A DNA stretch of 64,000 nucleotides from Nautilus pompilius (GCA_018389105.1 JACATO010002186.1:634501-698500); one strand, 5' to 3'; numbered from the stretch's first letter, positions 1-12,802 are shown. A program made the numbers and translations. Notes: generated by a model not told the origin, from the letters alone.

Positions 1-839
1 TGTTTATCGTGCCTGGCATCACGATCATATTCATCTTGAAATCATAAGAGATGCAGATCCCGTATCCCATAACATTATGGACTCTCCATTAAAAAGCGCC
101 TGTTTGGTTGATGTTCTGGTTGTAGTGGTTTTCACCTCACTCTGGACTCTCATCCAACCATCAATGCAGTGTAGCAGGGATCGAATTTTGTCTGACCAGC
201 AGATCCACTTTCATGTCTTCAAGTTTCATTGAGTACATGCTTTGGCTTAAAGATGCTAGTGTTTGTGGTGTTCCTTTAGGCGTGGACGACAATTCTCTTG
301 TCGATTATTGTCAAGGTACATCTGAAGTTAACTGTGCTAGCAAAATGACCGCGTTACGGATATCTTAATAGAGAATCGCTACCCTGCTGGCCGCTCTTGC
401 ACCGTCCTGATCAAGGGCGATCGCCAACAGTATCGAACCGCAGTCTGCCGACATCAGTTACGGAAGATATCCAACTGACGACCAGTATTTCGAGTAGCGA
501 GTTCAGTTGTTTTGGTTCTTTGTCAGACTGATGATCTGCCATCCGTGTTACACCGCTTGAATTTTATTCAGTTTCCGTGATCTTTCTTAACGCTAAATTT
601 CTGTTCTTTTTGACGTTTCGTCGAATTTCATGTGTAAGAATGAAAAGCTCTATACAAGAATCACGTGGTGGTATAGTGCACTGAGATTGGTCATCATGCA
701 AGAAATAAGAAAGTGACACACCTGCAGACGGACTATAAAAGTATAGACCGCGATATCATTGTAACGTGGTGAATACTATGGCTTTTGAGAAGGAAATATC
801 ACATGAGATCTTATAAAAATCAATGTCGTAGCTATTGAA
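1..839. other. Unannotated flank, no gene recognised
   Basis: Moderately GC-rich for this window. All frames are broken and I see no splice-bounded exon. It directly precedes the Tc1 transposase relic and may include its 5' untranslated part, but I could not find a terminal inverted repeat. Confidence 0.4.
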
Positions 840-1740
840 GGGACTTCATGTTTCAGATGGAGCTGCATGCAAGGCTCTGAGGAGGATACGCAAAACTGGT
901 GCTGCTGAAACAGGACGTGGTGGATGAAGAAAACCAAAACTCTCCAAAAGTGATGTTAAGTACCTAGGGATGTTCTTTACGCGATGAACGACGAGCCGGT
1001 AGAGATCTTGTGAATAACCTAGGTAGTAAAATAGACATTAGTACAGAGTCTCAGCGGGTGTGTCGAAAACCTCTGCTGAGGAGAGGCAAAGAAACGGCGA
1101 GGCTGGAATGGGCAGCAAACTGAGACTATGGGAGGACCAAAACTGGATAAAGAAGCTCTGTACAGATAATTTCAAGCTTGAATTGTTTGGCAATAATCAA
1201 TAGCGGTTTGTTCGAAGGCGGACCACGAAGTATTATAGCGGTGTCAGTGTACAACAGCTGCAATAAAGCATGGCGGTTGGTCATTGCAAGTGTGGGGGCT
1301 GCATATCAACTAAGCGTGTGAGTGATTTGCATAAAATCAACGGTATGGCGACTGCCGACAGATGTGGGTTCTCATCTATCAGGTCATTCCTCAGGAAGGC
1401 ATCTCATTACGGAGGGATTCAACCTCCAACTCTACAATGATCCCAAGCAGACAGTTTTTCACCTTATTGACTGTCTGGAACGTAAAGAGGCTGATGGCAC
1501 ACTCACAAAGATGCTTTGGCCTGCATAAAGTCTTGATATGAACATCAATGAGGCTATATGGGGTTAATTGGCTACTGAGAAAGTCAAGCGGCAACTAAAT
1601 TCCTTGGATGAATTGAGGAAAGTGCTATAGGATATTTGGAACAACATTCCACAGTCATACATTGATAACCTGTATGGAAGCATGGAAACAAGGGGTGTCG
1701 GGCTCGACATACAGCAACAGAGCTCACATATCAAATACTA
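840..1740 (+). pseudogene. Tc1-like transposase relic
   Basis: Dead copy of a Tc1/mariner DDE transposase, the enzyme that cuts and pastes its own element at TA sites. Conserved blocks appear in the right order but in different frames. Near 1158-1190 CTDNFKLELFG matches the first catalytic-Asp block. Near 1262-1290 KHGGWSLQVWG matches the usual KHGGGSVMVWG. At 1312-1346 KRVSDLHKINGM follows. Near 1432-1455 YNDPKQT matches the second-Asp block (NDPKHT). At 1519-1560 LWPA then LDMNINEAIWG matches the third block. Near 1637-1684 WNNIPQSYIDNLYGSM is the typical C-terminal tail. A helix-turn-helix part seems present from about 860. There are many stops and frameshifts, so it cannot be functional. 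The family call is secure; the edges are approximate. Confidence 0.85.
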
Positions 1741-1991
1741 TTGCACATTACAGCATATTTATGTTGTTTTTGTATATTTTCTGTAATAATGCAATGTGTA
1801 CGTATTATAAACGTCTCTCGGTTGCAACTTCTCATTATTTGTGCATATTTCGGTACTTCTTGACTCCCTAAATTTACTACACTGTCACCACAAACTCCAG
1901 TTTGCCTCAAAACTCCGTGTGGTTAGGTTCTACACAGCTACATTTGCCTTTTATGAAAGTTGCTAAGTTTTGTTTCCTTTTTTTACCTATT

Positions 1992-1993
<2 letters not shown>
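1741..1993. other. Short spacer between Tc1 relic and CT repeat
   Basis: AT-rich, with no recognisable feature. It may contain the 3' untranslated end of the Tc1 element; no terminal inverted repeat was found by eye. Confidence 0.35.

Positions 1994-2049
<56 letters not shown>
1994..2049. repeat. (CT)n microsatellite
   Basis: Uninterrupted CT dinucleotides. It is followed by TTTATTGACGCCAT spacers that recur twice before the next CT tract. Low-complexity open frames through it (Ser-Leu one way, Arg-Glu the other) are artefacts. Confidence 0.97.
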
Positions 2050-2051
<2 letters not shown>

Positions 2052-2124
2052 ATTGACGCCATATCTCTCTCTCCATCTTTTTCTCTCTTCATCTCTCTCT
2101 TTATTGACGCCATCTCCTATCTAC

Positions 2125-2128
2125 TGAC

Positions 2129-2132
<4 letters not shown>
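2125..2132. promoter_or_regulatory. TGACGTCA palindrome (CRE-like) inside CT repeats
   Basis: A perfect TGACGTCA octamer, the consensus site for CREB/ATF bZIP factors, sits between CT tracts. The surrounding 19 bases (2122-2140) recur exactly in reverse complement at 6686-6704. An imperfect TGACGTCGTCA follows at 2186-2196. No adjacent gene supports promoter function, so this is a sequence match only. Confidence 0.3.

Positions 2133-2182
<50 letters not shown>
2132..2182. repeat. (CT)n microsatellite
   Basis: Second uninterrupted CT tract. The TGACGTCA block flanks it on the left and a variant TGACGTCGTCA on the right. Confidence 0.97.
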
Positions 2183-2184
<2 letters not shown>

Positions 2185-2209
2185 CTGACGTCGTCATCTC
2201 TCTCTCAGA

Positions 2210-4145
2210 AGACCAAAAATGTTATGTCGTAAACTTTCTCTCAGTTTTAATTTTCCATCAATTATCGACTGCACAGAAACTCAGTACAAAAATACTCGCG
2301 ACTTCAGCAGCAAGCTGCGTTCCTCGAAGCTAATTTTTTAAAGTGATTTTCCGAGGTGATGGTTCTACTCTTTCACTATTGAAAAAGAAAGAAAGTGGAA
2401 GAGCGGATTTAAACAGCGAGCGAGGCCCACGAATAGAACGTGAGACAGAAAGGTAAACAAAAGAAATAAATCGCCACTGGGTCATTCCTGCAGATCGATT
2501 CACGCAAGGATTTTCTCACCGAGTGTGGGAGCAGTTGGACAGCACCCAATATATTAGTGTCTTCAGCTGAAACCTACGTGAAGGGGAATCCCTGCTATGC
2601 AAATGAAGCTGCCGGTCTTTGGTTCGAGATTTGGAATCAAGAGAATGAAATTTTCTGTGAGGCAATAAAACCAATTACAGGACCTGGGGCCGTACAAAGA
2701 GAGGGGGAACGGTGGTAAATTATACTAACCCTGTAGCTTTTATTTAACCCGTAATAATATTAATGATAATGTTAATTGAAAAAAAAAAAAAACAAAAACA
2801 GAAGTTTACTTTATTAGTATCATGAGACAGACAATTAAGTGAAATTCGTATGAACTCTTTCAGGACTTGTGACATTTGCTCGTGAACAGAGCGGAGTTTG
2901 AAAATATTTTTCTTACTCGATGCGTGACGACATCGATCCATGATAGGCGCCGTGGAATGTAATTGGAAACCCCGCTGGGAAAAGTGACCTCCATATTAGA
3001 AAAAATTAAGATAAAATTTGAATAAGACAACTTCAGCGTCAGTGTTAAATACAAACGAGTTTGTAATATTGGGTTCAGGAAGGCAGTTGCTATGACGTTT
3101 TACATAATACTCTCAGATGTCACAGAACAAATGGGCGATAACAGTCTGAACGAAGAGATGAAAAGGGAGGAGGATAGCTAGCACGACGGCTCGGGTTCAG
3201 ACAATGGGTGCGGATTCCAAGTTATTGTCAAAATTACTCGGAATCGAACGGTGCCATATAATTTTGAACCTATTAAACCCTTTTCGTGTCGTTACGGCAG
3301 AGAACTGCAAAAGTGGTGTTCAATGGAAAGATGGTGTCAGGCATCAATGTCTGGTGCGTGACTGCCAAGGGCTAAAACATGAATAAAGTTAGCAAATAAG
3401 GGTGGGCATTTTTCAGGGTTAGAGATCGAAAAGTAGGTAACTTCTGTGGCGTTAGCCGGTCGTAAATCGACGGACCTTTTGTGTTAAAATATTTTGCTTC
3501 CGTCAATAGTAAAACGAAAGCGGTCAATTTGATGTTGAAGTCGTCTGCGCGTAGAAAGTTGTCACACATCACTGAACTATGCTCTGCTTAACTTCGACAG
3601 GCGAGCGCAATAATTCGTTTCATGGTTACAGACATGGGGCGTAATAGTCGAGACCGAAACCATTACTGCGGTGACTGATGACGTCAGTCGGGCTGACACG
3701 ACCCGGAAATGACCTTCGCACGAAATTGACACGCGTTCTGAAATTCGGGTTCCCTTCTCAAATGTAAGATTTTACTTTTCAAAATGTTCAGAACCTTTTT
3801 AAAGCATCCCTCATTTACATATAATACTCCATATTCAGTATACGATCTTTTTTATACAACTGAGCAGCAGGTTTGTATTTAACCAATACTAAATGCTTGC
3901 CGAAGGAAAATAAGTGCGTGTTAAAAAAAACGGCGCAGTGATATCAGCTGTCAAAGGTCATCGGTTTGTTAGAGGCTAAGCGAGACGTTACCAAATACGG
4001 ATGTTGGCGTGTGGCCTTGATGTTTTCTAGACCGGTTATGGATGGGTAGTCTGAAGAAACTTTGCCAGGAGACGAACATAATTGGCAAGAGTTTGCCAAG
4101 AGTGACAGCAATGCGGATTAGAACGTCGAGGTCTTCTGAGAGACG
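2210..4145. other. Intergenic DNA, no gene recognised
   Basis: No conserved frame or convincing exon on either strand. A further TGACGTCA octamer lies at 3679-3686. Short open frames here are compositionally unremarkable. Confidence 0.4.
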
Positions 4146-4171
4146 ATATATATATATATATATATATATAT
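4146..4171. repeat. (AT)n microsatellite
   Basis: Short uninterrupted AT dinucleotide run. Confidence 0.95.
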
Positions 4172-4989
4172 GGGGATCTTTGGCAGGATAGCAAGTGTCG
4201 CCCTCTAGTGGATACTAAGCATCAGTACTTACCGATTTGCAAAGATCACCACCCACTGTCGCTTCCCATGCATATAATCTCAGGATTTATTCTTTAGTTT
4301 ACATCTTATTTTGTATCCGGCTAAATAAGGTAATTAGGTGAGTCATGGTGATACATTTGGACAGTTTGACTGAAGAATGGTTTAATAAAGATTCGTACCT
4401 TGCTAATGAAGAAATTCCGTTGGATCACCTTACAAAATTGTTTTATCATTTCGGCCCACTGGTAATTTTTAGTAGTCACGAGGTTTTAGAGATAAGAAAA
4501 AATCTACTCAAGCAAAAATTAGTTTTAAAGCTGTATTTTAAAAATAAAAACTGGCTACAAAATTTGCATTTCCTAACTCTAGCTCATTGACCGAAGCCAT
4601 TTCTTGGGCTGCTGGTTAACCACCAACATATTAGGTGGCGCCCACAATAAACTAACTAGTTCTGCATCTTTAATTACAGACCAGCGTGTCTCCAACTTTA
4701 ACCTAGGTAAGATAATTTTTACTAATGCACGGCTACGAGAGCCCAATAGTTCCATCCCGCCGACGTTCTAATTTTCAAACCACAGATAGATCTTTCATAG
4801 TAAAATGACTTTCAACACCCGTAAAAAAATAAAATTATTATATTGGCATCTGAATGTTAACAACCACAAAATTATACTTAGCTACAAATAGCTTTATTGG
4901 TTTTTCCAAACATTATAAATAATAATAACAATTTTGTTTTCTTAATTCCTCGCGATACCACTTCAGCAACCCGGGATCGTACTTGATGT
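4172..4989. other. Intergenic DNA with one unplaced short open frame
   Basis: An 81-codon + strand open frame at 4345-4590 starts MVIHLDSLTEEWF and is Lys/Leu-rich. It has no family I recognise and no convincing splice sites. It could be a relic of the neighbouring transposon or chance. Nothing else is visible. Confidence 0.3.
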
Positions 4990-5640
4990 GATGATTCTCT
5001 CAAAACTGAATTTTCAGAAAATAATCCAATGCTTGAAAGCCCCACACCGAAATATCCCTTTCCAATTCATATCTATTCCTTAAATGATTTTTTGCATTAT
5101 ACTGCCCATCACTGCCACCATATTTTCAATTAGATTTAAATCAGCAGAATTCCAAGGCCAGTCATCAGACCGATAAATTTTATTGTTTTTGAACCAAGGG
5201 AGGAACCTTCTTTGCTGTGCTGCCTGGTGCCTTATCCTCTAAAATCCAAGAGTTACAGAGAGGGTGGAATTTAGCAGATTCTACAAAATCTGTTTTTAAA
5301 AGTTCAAAATACCAATTTATATTAATTATTGTTCCTTTGGTAGGATTACCAAATTGCTTTTAGCATTATCAGAAAAAAGGTCCGAATGTAAACAAGTTCT
5401 TCATGCTTCTAAGTTAGTCAAATACAGTTTGAATCTTTCACTTGATTTTCATTTAACTTTCAAAGCATCACAATTGCCAAAAAGGTTAAGTGAACTTTCA
5501 TCTACAAATATCCCTTCACTTCGATCTTCTACTTGCCAATTTTGGATTTTCTTATAAAATTGAAGTTTCTTTTGTCTTTGCCCAATAGAAAATCCAGATA
5601 AAAGCAAACACTGAAAATTATTGAGTGAACGAACAGACTG
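4990..5640 (-). pseudogene. Tc1/mariner transposase relic
   Basis: C-terminal half of a decayed Tc1/mariner transposase, read right to left. Around 5560-5480 the peptides KIQNWQVEDRSEGIFVDES and LNLFGNCD match the first catalytic block (usual form W..EDW..VIFSDES.FNLFG). Around 5330-5260 WYFELLKTDF matches the Y...L segment. Around 5250-5205 WILEDKAPGSTAKK matches QQDNAPCHTAKK, with the catalytic Asp kept in EDK. Around 5160-5115 WPWNSADLNLIENM matches WPGNSPDLNPIENLW. Stops and frameshifts separate the blocks. It is a different subfamily from the copy at 840-1740, judging by the different block spellings. Element ends were not located. Confidence 0.75.
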
Positions 5641-6685
5641 GCAAAGGGTTAAGGGAAAATATCTGAATAAAGGAACGCCAATTCTTTGACAATCTGGTGG
5701 GTTCCCCTAAAATCAATTATGACTTCCATCCTGGCATCAGTAACTACTGGAAAACGAAGCTTTTAAGCCTTAAATCTGTATAGGTGGATATAATCATCAA
5801 TCATGGACTTGGGAGAAAACATCTAGACAGGCGAACAACCGAGGAGGTTGACACAGGACAAGTCCAGAGATTTATCGATTGAAATCCATCACGGCACTCA
5901 TGCACCTACCTCCTGTGTGGTGTGGGGATAGTGAGACAAACATAAATCTTGTTCATCACATGGTAAATTTTTAATTTTTACGTCTCTTTTCAAAACTGCG
6001 ATTGCGGGCAACTGGGATGTTACAAAAACTGGAAACATAATAGCAGGAAATTTTTCTACGTGAACACGGCGCCAACTTGCGATAAATTTTTAATTTTGAG
6101 ATATTTTTCCATCACCGTTGAGACTGGCCAAGAGAACTTCCAGGAATCCTTGCCCAGACTCCATAGCCGCTGATGTGTACTAGAAATCCAAAAATCTTCG
6201 AACAGAGCCTCCCGTCTTTCTAACTAAGAGGCGTTGTCTTTATTTCGTTTGAAAGTAAGGGCGAGCGATTGAGAAGAACCTCTCCTTAGACTTAAATTTT
6301 ATGAAAAATCGATATTTTAAAGAATATTTCCCTATTCTGTAGTCGTTGGAACTGCGTAAAACAGAAATTACACAGCAGATAACGAGAGATTATTTAAAGA
6401 AGCTCGGAGACTCTTAGACGGAACTTCTGAGATCTCACAAACGCCGAGAAATTATTAAATTATACACCATTTCACTAAATTTCTGTCAGCTGCTCGGAAT
6501 CGTTTGAAATACAGTCAGTGTAGCAACTCCTTCGATTCGACAACAGACTGCGAGATGTCCCGGCAAAGAAAAAGAAAGATAATTATGGTGAACCTCTGCC
6601 GTAATGAAGTTGTCCGTGGTAGATCAGCAGGTACCAAGCGTCGGCGCCATTCTGTTCCTGGTAATTACTTGACGGACTTCCAGCA
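5641..6685. other. Intergenic DNA, no gene recognised
   Basis: Nothing convincing on either strand. The left end may contain the N-terminal part of the transposase relic, too decayed to read. Confidence 0.35.
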
Positions 6686-6702
6686 GAGAGAGATGACGTC
6701 AG

Positions 6703-6735
<33 letters not shown>
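6686..6735. repeat. (GA)n microsatellite with embedded TGACGTCA
   Basis: A GA tract of about 30 bases preceded by TGACGTCA at 6694-6701. Bases 6686-6704 are the exact reverse complement of 2122-2140, so this is an inverted copy of the composite block near 2.1 kb. A 'RERERE' open frame through it is an artefact. Confidence 0.93.
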
Positions 6736-6736
<1 letters not shown>

Positions 6737-9031
6737 AGCTATTCGCAAAATCCGATATTCAGAAGTCTTGTGATGGCGCAGAGCTGCTATAGGGTCGCTG
6801 GGATGAGGAAGACTAAATAACTGAAACAACGACCGTCAGGCAAATAGCACCCATTTATTTACAGTTTATTCGACTTTCCTTTTTTCTGATTTTAAATAGG
6901 TTCGTGTGCAGGTTGAGAAGTTTCGAGACGGCGACATCATGTACTAATGAGAACGACTACAGCTGTAACCAGGTACACGCATGTCTGTAAAGTTATACAC
7001 AAGGGAGGTCACCCAGTTACGATAGACCCTTCCACACCACCCATTTCGCAGTGTATGTAGTATTTATATTAATTTAATTTTGACGGAATTAATACATTTT
7101 CCCAGTTAATCCAAAGAAGTTAACGCAAGATGATTGATCCCAAGTCTCGCTGATTTACTGATTTTGATCTCTCTGTGTATGAATGCACAGGATTCTTCTT
7201 TGGAATGTTATGTTCCGGACCGGCTGCGGTCACTAGCAGTTGACTGCTGAGCTGTTCACCCCTGACATGGCACTTGTAGGTGTTTCGAATTCTTCAGTCT
7301 GTTGACGTGGCTTCCCATTTGTCTTGATCAAGTCCTCATCTGTATTCTATCTCATTCTTTTTCCACTCGTAGAAACGCGGATTTTCTGTTACACCTGCGA
7401 AAATCTTGATAGTGGCTTATGTCAAGTTCATAGCGATTCTCAAGATATGTAAACGTCTTACACTCGAATATCGGACCCAATGACATCTCAAACACCGTCG
7501 CGTTTCCTTTTGCATTTGTCTCTCAGTTCCGGCACATTAAAGAAAGGAGTAATAATCATTTTCAGTTAAATAATTTATTCTATTAAGTTTAAGTAAGTCA
7601 GGGCACTGATATCGGTCGGAACCAGCTTGTGATTCTCTTGTTTCTTCCGGACTCGACAACAGATCCCTGGCTGTGACATCACATCACGTACCTGTGCAAT
7701 CAGGGCTTCGGCGACATTCCTCTATTCTCAGGTGAACTTCCTTATCATTTTCTCACGCGCATACTCGAATTATTGCACTTTCGGTACAAACTCATCTATA
7801 TAGTTAACCCTTTTCCTGATGTTTCACTATGGTTTAAGATAAATATCTATGTCTTTCGTTGTTTTATGCCAACCCTGCAAAACTAACTACTATCTGAAGC
7901 TTTTTTGCGGCATGGCGCCACTTTGAAGTCTCCAGTTTAAAGTCCTTCAACCCGTGAAGCATAATGGCTTTGATTTACCTAATAAACATGAGGCATATGA
8001 AACCAGATGTTCCCCTTCCAGAATGTATGCTCCTGGCCCTTCAGCTTCTCAACATCATAAAGATTTAAGTGATCATTTCAATTTGTTAAAGCTCGTCAGC
8101 TCTGCAGCCATCTCACTGCTATCTAACATCCTTTTCCGTTCGCTGTATCCAAGGTTAATTGTATTTTTTTTCACAAGTCTCATGAATCATCTGGATTTAC
8201 AATGTATTTTCGGGTGACTCCATCTTCATAACTTCCTCTTTCCTTGGTTTTAATCCTAGTGGACTAGTTATATTGCCTAGGTATTTCTTTAAGTCAAAAT
8301 TTGCACTTTTTTTATTTAGTCTCGAATTCACGTCTTTTATCTTCTGTAGTATTTTTCTTAGCCTGTCTTTCTCTATACTTCCACCCCAAATTATCATGTG
8401 TCTCACTGCAGCCTTTAATGTTTTCTATTTATCTGAAATTGTTCTTTGTAGGACTTCCGGTATTGAGCAGGTTGTTCTTCATGCGTGTATCATACAACTG
8501 GTGTATTAAAGGTGGTTAACTCTGAACTCTTCGCAGCTGACTTTGTTATAAAATCCTGAAAATGCATCCAACTTGCTAAAATTTTTAGTCTTCTCAAAAT
8601 TGGCTGCAACTTCTTTACTGTTTTTACTGGGTATCGTTTTCATACATTGGTTAGGTGTAAGTTACCACTACACTCAGATTGGCCAACTTATGTTCTTATA
8701 ATACATTCTACTTAGCTCTACTTTCGCCTTTTTTCTTAAAATGTAAGAAATCTTGTCTAAGCCATACGTGTACCACCTGAGTTGCATTTGAATCCAACCT
8801 TATTTTAATATCCCACTCCTAGATATTCTAATCCTGTAAAAACTGCTTTATACTCGCCTAAAATCATACTCTGGCTGCATTTCTTCAAAGATGGTATACA
8901 ACAACCGTTCGATTAGTTTTAGTTCTGCGCGCGTCTCCAAGCCTAACACGGGTACAACACCAACGTCTACTACTTGAAATTGTCATGTGAAACATCGCAA
9001 GTGTCACTTTTCCTTACAGGTGTGTCCAGAT
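6736..9031. other. Intergenic DNA, no gene recognised
   Basis: No transposase block, exon or RNA gene recognised. Only low-confidence open frames under 90 codons are present. Confidence 0.35.
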
Positions 9032-9065
<34 letters not shown>

Positions 9066-9081
9066 CACACACACACACACA

Positions 9082-9147
<66 letters not shown>
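9032..9147. repeat. (CT)n-(AC)n compound microsatellite
   Basis: A short CT run passes into about 100 bases of AC repeats, interrupted twice by an extra C. Open frames of Thr-His through it are artefacts. Confidence 0.97.
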
Positions 9148-9149
<2 letters not shown>

Positions 9150-10056
9150 GTCTTGTGTTGATACCAGTATTTCAAAATGTTTTCGTTTTTGTTTAGTCGA
9201 GGCTCGCGAGTATGAAATAATTACCTAGAATTGTGTCGCTGCTATTTCTTGATTTTACTTGATTCTCTTTCGCGCGAAAGATGCTCAAGTTCATCATCTT
9301 GCTCCCTGCTGCTGTCCAGGAAACATTTCAGTAGCTAGGTAAGGTGAGAATTATTCGCCTTACTTATTTTCTTTTTCCTTATAACAACAGCTGGCGCATT
9401 AAATCAGGAAAGATGGCAGCAAGAAAGTGATATTTTCGAGCAAACAATTTTTTCCCCCTTCCTCCTCACTGAGTAGAGGAGGCTTTCTCAGAAATGTTTT
9501 CACAGTTCTGAAGTTTCAGCCATATGCCACCAAACTCCCCTCCAAAGTTAACTGTATTGTTGCTGGTTTGAGAGAAACGGCTATTCATTTAATGGTATTA
9601 CACTTGGCATCTGTGATATGCAGCTAACAATTTGATGCTGCCATATTCTGGTAGAATTCCATCAACTCCAGCAAGCACCCAAGTATATCAAAAGTTAAGG
9701 GCATCTCATAGGACAGTCGGAGCTAAGAATAACCAAGCACGTCTGAATTCGCAACTTTTTGTAGACGGAACGAGCTCCTAGTAACTACAGAGCAATACTT
9801 AAATGCATAATCAACTGTTATAGCTGAAGAGTGTGGCTGGTCAGCTGACACTTGCTTCTGCAACACAAGTATGAAGTTCGCTCAGTGTTGCTTGTTCCAA
9901 TCTACGCATCTGCTTCTTTGTGATCAACCACTACAGCATCAATTATTTCATCCCCAGTTAAGTTTTCTTCTCTTCTCTGTTCGTCGTCAGCATTCTTATA
10001 TTAGACGCACTTCTAGTATATCATGTTCTATACTTGATACACCTGAAATGCAAATT
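9148..10056. other. Flank of the inverted repeat, no gene recognised
   Basis: No family recognised. A 95-codon + frame from 9871 runs across the left boundary of the inverted repeat and has no conserved look. Confidence 0.35.
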
Positions 10057-11322
10057 TACTTAAGATTTAAATGCAAGAACAATTCTGAAACAAAATACTG
10101 TCAAATTATCTGTAAAAATACTTTGAAGATGCTTTCCTTTATACTTATAAACATATAATCAATGAACACTTTTAACTAATACTTTGAAAGCTAGTAGGTT
10201 GGTCAATCTTGTTAGGGCTGTCAGCAATTGCCAACATAAACAACGGTCTAAGTCAAACTCTGACTATTATACTCCATATTCACACCTGTCAGGTGACAGT
10301 ACAGTGTTAAAATTAAGTTTGTACATTGCATTGTTTAAATACCTTAGAACTATAAAATGACGGACCATCCTTAAAGGTATATTATCTTTGTCTGCTTAAT
10401 TACTGATAACTATTAACAAAGGAACAAATTTTATTTTATATAAATTCATTTTTGCTTGTGAATGCCGGAGTACTGGCCCCTGATTCGTTTTTCAAAATGG
10501 CCGTTCTCCCGACCCGAAATCATTGTATAATAGCCATAATTACATTAAACTGTGGTTGTTGAAATTCTAGAACGACAGAGTAAATTATAATCGTATCGCT
10601 GCCGATTGTGAGTAAGAATTCTGGTTTTCGCCATAAGTCTTGAAAGGTCGAGAAATTATTGTTACCCGCCACGTAATGTACATCACACTTTCAACGTAAC
10701 AGCAATTTAGCAAATACTTGAAGAATGAGAGAGGAAAGAACATTCGAGAAAACAGCAGTGGAATAATAATGGTTTCCTGTGTTCACGCAAGAAGAAATTT
10801 AAATATGGTTTTAAAGTCGCGAGCGAGAAGGTACAGTCGAATTAGAGATATCGACCCGTTTGTTCGTAGGTCGGTGTTAGATTCTACCAATCCATATGGC
10901 TCAAGATTTATTAGTCAGACGACCGAGCTGGTCCTTTGACAGGGCCCTGCGCCTCCAACACACGTCCGACCGATTTCCTTTTTCTACCGAGGTTAGTAAA
11001 TACTTTAACAACCGGATTTATCCATGCGCACGGCCATAATCACGAAAGGCCTCACCTGACCTCTGCAGCCGAAACACCTGCCACCTCGTACACGCCGCTC
11101 GAAGTTGTCAGGAACCAGGAACGGACGCATCGTGGCATTCGTTTGTTGGCTGCTTGACGAACAAACGACCACAAACGCAGGATTCTGGACGACTTCACGG
11201 TTCGTTATAGGGCACCTGCTTTAAGGGGGTCGGTTATCTCCCTCTCGTCTAATCGTAATTCCCACCACAAACAGGATCCGATGTCCCGTTGTTGTTTGTT
11301 CCCCACCACGTTGTTGTTGTTG

Positions 11323-11363
<41 letters not shown>

Positions 11364-11405
11364 TTTCGAGGTAATGCGTGGTTTGTTGATTATCTTCATC
11401 GCACA
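10057..11405 (+). repeat. Left arm of a large inverted repeat
   Basis: This segment reappears in reverse complement at 12740-14108. Over the stretches I compared directly, including the whole 10560-10680 region, the arms were identical apart from single substitutions near the outer edge (for example at 10068) and a different length of the trinucleotide run. Outer homology begins at TACTTAAGAT (10057) and inner homology ends at GATGAAGATAATC read on the other strand. The first 400 bases are AT-rich, then GC rises. A 73-codon frame at 10718-10939 and another at 10936-11157 occur identically in the other arm. I recognise neither, and the duplication alone explains their apparent conservation. 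Confidence 0.92.
11310..11363. repeat. (TTG)n-(TTA)n trinucleotide repeat
   Basis: TTG units pass into TTA units inside the left arm. The right-arm copy at 12782-12855 is longer and carries a one-unit slip, as expected for a microsatellite after duplication. Confidence 0.95.
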
Positions 11406-12739
11406 TTTTAATTAAATATTGCCCCTGTTTTCATGTATATAGGGGACCTCTTGTTTTCAGGCTATGTAACCTTGTCTGCGGTTAGTGGTCCGTGATCTGC
11501 CAGCGAAAAAAGCCAGGAAAACAACAACATGTCGACGGGTAATGGACTGCGATCGAGAAGGCTGGTGAAGGATTAGACTCTGGAGCCTTCAAGAGGTTTC
11601 TGAAGATGGGGGTCTGATCGACGATACTTAGGGAGACAGCGAGGCGTACCACAGCGACATGGTGCCCACTTATCCAGAAAAAGAAGACTGGAAGGCTTAA
11701 AATTCCGACGTTCATTGTTCTTTTCGTCCCTCACCCCGACTAGAATATGAAACTTTTCTTGGTAAAGATTAAATGGACGGCTCTTGTAACACCGGCTGTC
11801 AGGGTAAAGAGGAGTTGAGTGACAGCTGAGCTGTAGACGTCTTCATCAGTACGTGATATCGTCGTCCTGAAACTTGACTTGGTGTCAGAAGAGACGGACA
11901 GCCGAGCGCCACCCTCCCCTCCACTCCCAGCGAGCCGGGTTAGACTGGAGAGCCTGCAAAAAGTTAGGAGAAATAAGAGCGAGAAAGTGGAATGTATCCG
12001 ATAGCACGAGACCTCAACGAGAAACTAGATGCTGACGACTGTTTGCGACCAACTAGAGATGAAATCGACCCACGCGAGATAATGGAAAAGCAAAATAAAT
12101 TGAAAACCGAACTAGCGTAACTACGAGAAACGGCAGGCACTGGGCGAGTAGGTAGATCCCCGCAACAACGCGCGCACCTGTGAGTATGGTGCTCTGAGTA
12201 ATTAACTAGGGTTCGCATTATCTGTACTTCTGGGAATGATCAAGTCAGGGCAGACTCCTGGGGGAGCTAGAGTTAACGTCGCGCTGCGGAAGTAAGCGTA
12301 GTGCAAATAAAACCAATTACCTGCTGATAATGAAGGGGAAACCGTCGGCTGAAGGACAGTAACGAAAACAGCTAAACGGTGATGCAATAAGAAATGTCAG
12401 AGGTTCGCTAGAACCGGTACCAACGCTGTCAGGAAACAGCCCTGTAGAGGGCGCAGTAGTTGGCTCTTTGCAACAAACGAAATCGTACGGCAACGGAGAG
12501 CTCATAAAAGCCAGGACAAAACTGATGTTCGGTTGGTACTCTGGAATAAAGTTATCATCTCACACGAAGAACAAAGATATGGAAGTATCAATAGAAAACT
12601 GATGTGGAAATAAACGGACCAAATATACATCTTAAAGTCGAAACAAAATCAGTGTAATGTAATAGCTAAAATACTGTACAAGCGGTTTTTGTCAGTGGAG
12701 GGAGGAGTCGCTACTTTGCCCGATAGTAATAACATGTTT
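11406..12739. other. Unique spacer of the inverted repeat, possible coding relic
   Basis: GC-richer than the surroundings and absent from both arms. On the + strand around 11990-12180 the frame reads like old coding sequence: MYPIARDLNEKLDADDC, then DEIDPREIMEKQNKLKTELA, one stop, and LRETAGTGR. The charged, helix-like composition could be a fragment of a retrotransposon structural protein, but I recognise no diagnostic motif. No terminal repeats, primer-binding site or polymerase motif was seen. Confidence 0.35.
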
Positions 12740-12802
12740 TGTGCGATGAAGATAATCAACAAACCACGCATTACCTCGAAAAATAATAATAATAATAATA
12801 AT

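Noticed and set aside
1902-2333. 143-codon Ser/Leu-rich open frame and its Arg/Glu-rich antisense
   Set aside because: Produced entirely by CT microsatellites; no conserved sequence outside the repeat.
8974-9228. Thr-His repeat open frames
   Set aside because: Translation of the AC microsatellite.
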